10,392 bases of DNA from an uncultured Rikenellaceae bacterium (lineage in GTDB: Bacteria > Bacteroidota > Bacteroidia > Bacteroidales > Rikenellaceae): NCBI GenBank assembly GCA_947037995.1, contig CAMQUV010000018.1:1-10392 (forward strand), written 5' to 3'. Position 1 is the first letter of the stretch; each line of letters begins with the position of its first letter. Below are positions 6,098 to 10,392 of the stretch, in pieces. The notes below the pieces were generated by a model. That model had not been told where the DNA came from. It worked only from the letters and a program-made list of their open reading frames with translations, and made no database searches. The position numbers and the translations under genes are program-made.

Positions 6098-6683
6098 AAT
6101 GACAATAGGTTGCAAAGACAAAAAAGCAACATTCGACCCAAATACGCGAATGGTTGTAAACCCCGAATCGCTATCTAAAGCTAGCCCCTCAGCTCCTTAT
6201 TCTACAGACACTATTGTGCGCTATGCTATGGAAATGGCATCGACAAGACCTGATAATTCAAGTACAAATATAATAACTGGACGCCGGGAAATCACGAAAC
6301 ACGACATAGTGAATAAAAAACTAATCGTTGGCGACCTTTATGACGTTATGATGTATATTGACAACGAACCGCAATTAGGTTGGATTATTACTGACGACAC
6401 AAGGGAGTTTGTCATAACAGCGTGGCAACACGAAAACGGCAAAGAGTGGATAGATGCTCACGCCGTGATAGATTTGGGTCATAAAGAGCCAAAAAGTAAT
6501 GGCTTGCGCGATACAATCGGTTACATACCCTCAGTGGTGCTCGAAAAAGCAAAAAGAGATATAACAGAAGCGTTCAACGCCGATGACTACGAGCTATGCA
6601 GTGCACTGTTCGAAGAGGCGTTTACTTTCGTGCCAATCACGGGCGAGCAGTGGCGCGAGAAAAAAGCCAACGGCACACTGTAA
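6063..6683 (+). CDS. putative lipoprotein of unknown function
   Basis: This 206-aa protein starts with a lipoprotein signal: basic Lys2, a Leu-rich core (LLLLTLCAIM), then TIGC with the lipidated Cys17, followed by KDKK. The mature part is soluble and mixed alpha/beta, with a low-complexity Ser/Pro/Thr linker (about 35-65). A middle domain contains YDVMMYIDNEPQLGWIITDD and an acidic helical end (about 160-190). No known domain was recognised. It would sit on the periplasmic or outer face of a membrane. The ATG is the first in the frame and gives a complete signal peptide. It lies between a holin-like ORF and an endolysin remnant, so it may be an envelope accessory gene of the same prophage-like element. 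Its base composition is more GC-rich than that of the lectin region. Confidence 0.75.
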   Translation: MKTLLLLTLCAIMTIGCKDKKATFDPNTRMVVNPESLSKASPSAPYSTDTIVRYAMEMASTRPDNSSTNIITGRREITKHDIVNKKLIVGDLYDVMMYIDNEPQLGWIITDDTREFVITAWQHENGKEWIDAHAVIDLGHKEPKSNGLRDTIGYIPSVVLEKAKRDITEAFNADDYELCSALFEEAFTFVPITGEQWREKKANGTL

Positions 6684-6758
6684 TCACTAATAATATATAA
6701 CAAATACTATAAAATGGCGGTGAATTTGAACAACTAAACCACATACAAATATATAAGC

Positions 6759-6806
6759 AAAAGGGCTGGCACAATGTGACAATTTAGCACTTTGCCAGCC
6801 CTTTTT
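6759..6806 (+). terminator. strong intrinsic terminator after the lipoprotein gene
   Basis: AAAAGGGCTGGCA (6759-6771) pairs perfectly over 13 bp with TGCCAGCCCTTTT (6793-6805), with a 21-base loop and a T-run. Because the arms carry A- and T-runs it could work both ways. It isolates the lipoprotein gene from the remnants downstream. Confidence 0.8.
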
Positions 6807-6843
6807 ATGTTCAATTTTCCGCCCCAAAAGCCACTACAACAAA

Positions 6844-6897
6844 ATGAAAACAGCAAAATACTTCACCGAAAAAGAGTTCAAAAACTCAACACCGCCA
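6844..6897 (+). pseudogene. M15-type D-Ala-D-Ala peptidase, N-terminal fragment
   Basis: ATG 6844 opens MKTAKYFTEKEFKNSTPP, which matches the start of phage-type M15 peptidases of Bacteroidota (K-YFTEKEF-C-PPCSLQDM in my memory of the family). After Pro18 the similarity stops and the frame ends at 6925-6927. The whole catalytic zinc domain of about 120 residues is missing. It is fused, in another frame, to the end of a DUF5675 gene. The break lies within about ACACCGCC (6888-6897), probably a deletion between two neighbouring lysis genes. It is not functional. Confidence 0.6.
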
Positions 6898-7142
6898 TTC
6901 CTTATTGTAACTATGACGCAATTCTAAACCGTTCGCCCAAGTTCAAGCGCGGTTTGCCCCGCTTGCTCGACGTGCCTAATTTTGAGGGTATTTTGATACA
7001 CAGGGGCAACACCGCCGCGGACAGTTCGGGGTCTATTCTCCTGGGCGAAAACACCGTAAAAGGCAAGGTTTTGAACTCCACGCCCTACGAGTTGGAGCTA
7101 ACGGACAGAATCCGCGTAGCGCAAAACAACCCGAACCTATAA
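6891..7142 (+). pseudogene. DUF5675 protein, C-terminal fragment
   Basis: The frame ending at 7142 gives, from TAIP onward, the conserved second half of DUF5675 proteins: NRSPKFKRGLPRLLDVP, then FEGILIHRGNTAADSSGSILLGE. DUF5675 genes are common beside endolysins and holins in Bacteroidota prophages. The N-terminal half (about 60 residues) is missing. The conserved Cys of the SGCIL-type motif is Ser here (SSGSIL), a further sign of decay. The frame stays open upstream to a TTG at 6792, but that stretch only translates the terminator and the M15 remnant, so that start should not be used. About 84 residues of real DUF5675 sequence remain. Confidence 0.7.
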
Positions 7143-7155
7143 CCATTGAGGTGGT

Positions 7156-7296
7156 ATGAAAAACACGTTATTAATCGTCCTACTTATTGCGCTAGGCGCG
7201 TCAGTGTTCACTTGCCACCGCAACGCCGACCAAATTAAGCTGGTTGAGATTCGCGACACTACAACGGTTGTTATCTGCAAACAATTAAACCAATAA
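7156..7296 (+). CDS. short signal-peptide/membrane ORF, 46 aa, possibly truncated
   Basis: ATG 7156 is preceded by GAGGTGG (from 7148), one of the few Shine-Dalgarno-like sites here. The product has a hydrophobic N-terminus (NTLLIVLLIALGASVFTC) and a short polar tail with EIRDTTTVVICKQL. Cys20 could be lipidated, though VFTC is a poor lipobox. Small secreted or membrane ORFs with an IRDTTT-like stretch lie near lysis genes in related elements, so a spanin-like or accessory role is conceivable. The protein seems to end early. A 9-codon ORF (ATG about 7302, MENTHPLNK) follows and is probably another remnant. Confidence 0.45.
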   Translation: MKNTLLIVLLIALGASVFTCHRNADQIKLVEIRDTTTVVICKQLNQ

Positions 7297-7379
7297 CAAC
7301 TATGGAAAACACACACCCCCTTAATAAATAAAACTAAAATACCAATATCATTAAATGATTAATTTAAGTATATTATCCG

Positions 7380-7387
7380 TATTTTTG
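7380..7387 (+). promoter_or_regulatory. -7 box TATTTTTG before the replication module
   Basis: TATTTTTG fits TAnnTTTG exactly. No TTTG is found about 20 bases upstream, so the -33 half is weak or the promoter is controlled. The start would be near 7394, giving a leader of about 90 bases before the helicase ATG at 7484. It is the best promoter candidate for the replication genes. Confidence 0.4.
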
Positions 7388-7419
7388 TATCAGAAAAACA
7401 TTGTAAACAACTCCTAGAT

Positions 7420-7437
7420 ATGAAATTTACATTTCAT
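7420..7437. repeat. inverted repeat in the leader of the replication operon
   Basis: ATGAAAT-TTAC-ATTTCAT has perfect 7-bp arms and a 4-base spacer. It lies between the -7 box and the helicase start, where a repressor operator or an RNA hairpin could control the operon. There is no T-run, so it is not a terminator. Confidence 0.45.
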
Positions 7438-7483
7438 TCCACCTCGGCTCTCGAAGTAAGATAATACAAAAAAACACCCCTAA

Positions 7484-8878
7484 ATGACAAACACGCAATC
7501 AACAATATGTAACGCCATACGGCAAATAACGCTAAGTAAGGAGGCGCAAAAGTGTCACCCAACGCACGTGTTAGATGTTGAGCTGTACAATGCCTTTGGT
7601 GAGTGTAAATCTGTAAACAGTGCTATTAATGAGCTAGTGTGGGACAATAGAATCAAGTGCGGTCAGACGCTAAACCATATTTATTATGCCATCGCACCAT
7701 CCAAACAGCCCTATACGTTGCGACCATATCAACAAGAGGCCTCGGACAAAGCTGTGGCATTCTTTAGGTCATCAAGAGAGCAGGGTGCGTTAATGGTCTT
7801 GCCAACAGGTAGTGGTAAAAGTCTTGTGATTGCTGATATAGCTCAGCGACTCGACACAAACGTGCTAGTGTTGCAATCCTCAAAAGAAATTCTAGTACAG
7901 AACTTCAATAAGTTGTGCGCGTATGGGATGCTAGATTGTTCGGTTTACTCGGCTTCGTGCAACAGTAAGCGCATATCTAAGGTGACTTTCGCTACGATAG
8001 GTAGTATTGTGAATCGAAAACAGCATTTTAGTCACTTTAAACATATCATTATAGATGAGTGTCACTCGGTCAATCCTAGAGATGGTATGTATAAAGAGTT
8101 TTTGGGTTCGATTGCAAATAGTAGGGTGCTGGGCTTAACCGCAACACCGTATAGATTACACACGAACAGCTATGGTTCCGAACTTCGTTTTTTGACACGA
8201 ACACGCACTAAAGTGTTTAAATCTCTGCTATACAATGTGCAGGTAGCGGAACTGGCAAAAGATGGTTTTCTTTCCCCGCTGGAGTATTTTAGTCTGAATG
8301 TGATTAACACAAACAACCTAAGGTTGAATACAAATGGGGCGGATTATCTCGACAAATCCATCCGCGAGGAATACCAAAACAGTAAATTTGATTCTGTGTT
8401 ATTGGGTGTTGTTCAGCGCCTATTATACACTGCGCAAATACCGCGCAGAGGGGTTCTTGTATTCACGCGTTTTATCGAAGAGGCCGAGGCTCTTATAATG
8501 GCTCTACCAAATGGTGTTGGGGCGATTGTAACTGGGCAGACCCCTGCAAAAGAGCGTGAACAGATACTGCAAGACTTCAAGGATGGTCGGTTGCGTATCG
8601 TAGCGAATGTAGGAGTCCTGACGACGGGGTTTGACTATCCGGAATTAGACACGGTAGTTCTAGCGCGTCCGACGATGTCGCTGGCTCTATATTACCAGAT
8701 GGTGGGACGTGCGATAAGACCACACGATGATAAGAAGAGCGGTTATATCGTGGATTTATGCGGAAATATAAAACGCTTCGGCAGGGTTGAGGAGCTCAAA
8801 ATCTCTGACACAGGGCAGGGTAAATGGATAGTTAGAAATCAAACAAAACAACTGACAAATGTAATATTACAAAAATAA
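7484..8878 (+). CDS. SF2 DEAD/DEAH-type helicase of the replication module
   Basis: This 464-aa ATP-dependent helicase or translocase is complete. Residues 1-75 form a winged-helix-like front domain (SVNSAINELVWDNRIKCG..IYYAI), probably for DNA binding. YTLRPYQQEA (77-86) is the Q-tip-like entry; Walker A LPTGSGKS is at 106-113, motif II DECH at 191-194, motif III TATP at 219-222 and motif IV VLVFTRF at 324-330. Motif V GVLTTGFDYP is at 377-386 and motif VI QMVGRAIRP at 405-413. This is the SSL2/type-I-restriction-like helicase core that Bacteroidota phages place before DUF4373 and DnaC genes; no nuclease or methylase is present, so a restriction role is unlikely. It probably remodels the origin or fork. 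It is the first gene of the operon; the next starts 20 bases on. Confidence 0.9.
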   Translation: MTNTQSTICNAIRQITLSKEAQKCHPTHVLDVELYNAFGECKSVNSAINELVWDNRIKCGQTLNHIYYAIAPSKQPYTLRPYQQEASDKAVAFFRSSREQGALMVLPTGSGKSLVIADIAQRLDTNVLVLQSSKEILVQNFNKLCAYGMLDCSVYSASCNSKRISKVTFATIGSIVNRKQHFSHFKHIIIDECHSVNPRDGMYKEFLGSIANSRVLGLTATPYRLHTNSYGSELRFLTRTRTKVFKSLLYNVQVAELAKDGFLSPLEYFSLNVINTNNLRLNTNGADYLDKSIREEYQNSKFDSVLLGVVQRLLYTAQIPRRGVLVFTRFIEEAEALIMALPNGVGAIVTGQTPAKEREQILQDFKDGRLRIVANVGVLTTGFDYPELDTVVLARPTMSLALYYQMVGRAIRPHDDKKSGYIVDLCGNIKRFGRVEELKISDTGQGKWIVRNQTKQLTNVILQK

Positions 8879-8898
8879 CAAAACTACAAACAATAATT

Positions 8899-9765
8899 AT
8901 GGCAAATAACAAAACAGGACTCGCTTACTATAATACTGATACTGACAGGTATCAAGATATTAGGATTAAGCGATTGAAAAAGGATTTCGGCTGCGCTGGG
9001 ATAGCTGTTTATGATTATCTGCTTTGCGAAGTGTATAGAGTATCGGGCTGTAGCCTTGTGTGGGACGAAAGTCGTGCCTTTGACGTGGCTGATTACTTTA
9101 ATATTAAAGAATCTTTAGTAAAAGAGATTGTAGAATACTGCGGTACAGTGGGGCTTTTTGACAAAGCGGTGCTTACAAGTGGGATTATAACGTCTCTATC
9201 TATCCAAAATAGATACAAAGAAATGTGCATAAGAGCAAAGAGAAAAAATATCATAATTCCCCAATGCTGCGAGATTATTCCCGTACAATCGCCCAAACTT
9301 CCCGTACAATCTACCCAAAATACAGGAAGTTTGCCGCAAAGTAAAGTAAAGAAGAGTAAAGTAAATGAAAGTAAAGTAAATGAAAGTAAAGAATTAGAGC
9401 AGGCTGAGCCTACTCACTCGCCCAATTCTTTAGAGATTGATTTTAAGAGATTTGAGCAGTGGATATTGGATAATACCCCAAGCATAGCCAAGATGAAAGA
9501 GCCTTTCACACGGGAGCAATTCGACAAAATCAAGGCAATCCACGGACACGAAGCCATAACTGAGTTATTGGGTCAGATGCACAACTGGAAGCCCTTATTA
9601 ATCAAAAATCAATCGGCTTACTTAACATTTACGAAGTGGGCAAAACAAGACAAAATAACTAATAAAACTAACTATGGAACTAAAAACAATGACCCAACTA
9701 ATCACGGAGCAGACGGCTGTAGCCTCCCGAGTGATGGAAGTATATACACGACAACGATTCGTTAG
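8899..9765 (+). CDS. DUF4373 / Lin1244-type replication initiator (DnaD-like)
   Basis: This 288-aa protein has three parts. Residues 5-115 carry the DUF4373 (Lin1244/Lin1753-like) signature: GLAYYNTDTDRYQD, IRIKRLKKDFGCAGIAVYDY, then VWDESRAFDVADYFNI and the end IQNRYKEMCIRAKRK. This is a winged-helix DNA-binding domain found in phage initiators. Residues 125-172 are a low-complexity linker with IPVQS/LPVQS and SKVKK-SKVNE-SKVNE repeats. Residues 178-250 are a helical domain (FKRFEQWILDN, YLTFTKWAKQ), probably for protein contacts. It should bind the origin and recruit the loader encoded next. The linker DNA consists of iteron-like repeats, so the gene may contain the origin. The last 30 codons overlap the loader gene in another frame. 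Confidence 0.85.
   Translation: MANNKTGLAYYNTDTDRYQDIRIKRLKKDFGCAGIAVYDYLLCEVYRVSGCSLVWDESRAFDVADYFNIKESLVKEIVEYCGTVGLFDKAVLTSGIITSLSIQNRYKEMCIRAKRKNIIIPQCCEIIPVQSPKLPVQSTQNTGSLPQSKVKKSKVNESKVNESKELEQAEPTHSPNSLEIDFKRFEQWILDNTPSIAKMKEPFTREQFDKIKAIHGHEAITELLGQMHNWKPLLIKNQSAYLTFTKWAKQDKITNKTNYGTKNNDPTNHGADGCSLPSDGSIYTTTIR
9278..9391 (+). repeat. two direct-repeat families inside the initiator gene, possible replication origin
   Basis: The first family is TTCCCGTACAATC at 9278-9290 and 9299-9311 (13 bp identical, 21-bp period). The second is a 15-bp unit AGTAAAGTAAATGAA at 9355-9369 and 9370-9384, preceded by a near copy at 9340-9354 (AGTAAAGTAAAGAAG) and followed by a 7-base partial copy at 9385-9391. 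Both periods are multiples of three, so the frame is kept. Iterons inside the initiator gene are known for lambda O and several replisome-organiser genes; that this is an origin is inferred. Confidence 0.5.
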
Positions 9766-10336
9766 ACCGACAGACTGCACAATCACCGAGATGAGCGGTT
9801 TGATTAGCGCTATTTACGCGAAGAGAGTAGCGCAAAGATGCAGAGAATTCAGACTCGACACCAAGACTACTAAGCATATTTACGATGCTGCAAATTGGAT
9901 TGTAAACGGTCGGACAAATGGTTTGCTGCTCCAAGGTCAGGTGGGAACGGGGAAATCAACATTAGCTTGGTCCATAAAGGAGGCTTTGATAACTTGTGGT
10001 AACAAATGTCATTGGACAAGTGCTACGGATTTGATTCGCGCACGATTTGACAAGGAGTCGCAGAGCTGTCTTTTCGAGGAGCGCCGAAAAGCTCGAATCC
10101 TCTTCATTGACGAATTAGGGATTGAGAGTGATATGATTAAGCACTATGGGAACGAGGAGCGTCCGATGCGTGATATTTTCAACTCCCGATATGACAATCA
10201 CAGTGCGATTACGGTAGCGACGACCAACCTAACGCCCGATGAGTTCAAAGCGTTTTACGGAAAGCGCATAGACGACCGTTTTGCCGAAACATACAGCCGT
10301 ATAGGTTATGATGGTAGCAGTTACAGGCGGCAATAA
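9674..10336 (+). CDS. AAA+ helicase loader, DnaC-like
   Basis: This is a 220-aa phage-type ATP-binding loader. After a helical N-terminus (about 1-75, where the partner helicase or initiator would bind) comes the AAA+ core: Walker A GQVGTGKS (88-95), Walker B ILFIDELG (142-149, Asp146/Glu147), sensor-1-like TTN (183-185), and an arginine-finger-like segment KRIDDRF (197-203). Length and order match DnaC/IstB-like loaders. The assigned ATG overlaps the initiator gene by 92 bases; ATGs at 9689 (residue 6) and 9734 (residue 21) are alternatives. I keep the first two as likely because MTQLITEQ... looks like the usual N-terminus of these proteins. Its role would be to load a replicative helicase at the initiator-marked origin. 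Confidence 0.85.
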   Translation: MELKTMTQLITEQTAVASRVMEVYTRQRFVRPTDCTITEMSGLISAIYAKRVAQRCREFRLDTKTTKHIYDAANWIVNGRTNGLLLQGQVGTGKSTLAWSIKEALITCGNKCHWTSATDLIRARFDKESQSCLFEERRKARILFIDELGIESDMIKHYGNEERPMRDIFNSRYDNHSAITVATTNLTPDEFKAFYGKRIDDRFAETYSRIGYDGSSYRRQ

Positions 10337-10359
10337 CAACCAATCAAAAAATCAATACA

Positions 10360-10392
10360 ATGAAAATAATAGTAACATTCTCAGGCGGAAAA
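10360..10392 (+). CDS. PP-loop (PAPS reductase-like) protein, start only
   Basis: Eleven codons are visible before the window ends: MKIIVTFSGGK. SGGK at this position is the start of the PP-loop SGGKDS of adenine-nucleotide alpha hydrolases, of which phosphoadenosine-phosphosulfate reductase-like proteins are common in phage replication and DNA-modification clusters. It follows the loader gene by 23 bases on the same strand. The exact subfamily (sulfur transfer, DndC-like or other) cannot be told. Confidence 0.65.
   Translation, partial: MKIIVTFSGGK

Noticed and set aside
6792..6890. N-terminal 33 residues of the 116-aa frame that starts at TTG 6792
   Set aside because: They translate the right arm of a terminator and the M15 remnant in the wrong frame; real DUF5675 sequence begins at about 6891.
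7484..8878. Restriction-enzyme R subunit or defence helicase
   Set aside because: Only a helicase core with a small front domain is present; there is no nuclease domain and no methylase or specificity gene, and the neighbours are replication genes.
9340..9391. CRISPR-like or simple satellite repeat
   Set aside because: The 15-bp units are directly adjacent without spacers and keep the reading frame, so neither a CRISPR array nor non-coding satellite fits.

Overview
The window most likely comes from a Bacteroidota genome, probably of the order Bacteroidales. Reasons: a gene set typical of Bacteroidales prophage-like elements (DUF4373/Lin1244-type initiator, DnaC-like loader, DUF5675 and M15-peptidase remnants), AT-rich start regions mostly without a Shine-Dalgarno sequence, and two matches to the Bacteroides -7 promoter box TAnnTTTG. 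Family names come from memory of motifs, not from a search.

Layout. (1) 1-2356: the end of an export operon, made of the C-terminal part of a bacteriocin/peptide-type ABC exporter and its HlyD-like adaptor. (2) 2357-3224: a gene-poor junction. It holds a strong promoter, several perfect hairpins, an intrinsic terminator, a tRNA-Ser-like 3' end, two unrelated pairs of 9-bp direct repeats that share a 12-bp period, and the last 38 codons of a tyrosine integrase. It reads as the scar of one or more integrated elements, and 2698-2902 could be a small structured RNA. (3) 3225-5759: an AT-rich cargo island with an unrecognised 213-aa protein (own terminator), then a two-gene unit: a small protein with the calcium-site signature of LecB/PA-IIL lectins and a DUF6765-like protein rich in paired His/Asp residues. 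(4) 5813-7296: a more GC-rich, decayed phage-type lysis/envelope segment: a convergent terminator, a holin-like reverse-strand ORF overlapping a lipoprotein gene, a chimera of the start of an M15 peptidase and the end of a DUF5675 gene, and a short membrane/secreted ORF. (5) 7380-10392: an intact replication module: promoter box, SF2 helicase, DUF4373 initiator with in-frame iteron-like repeats, AAA+ loader, and the start of a PP-loop (PAPS-reductase-like) gene.

How the genes may work together: the replication module has the logic of a lambda-like O/P pair (initiator carrying its own origin, followed by a helicase loader). The lysis module appears dead. The lectin/DUF6765 pair is the least understood part and the best candidate for an undescribed system.
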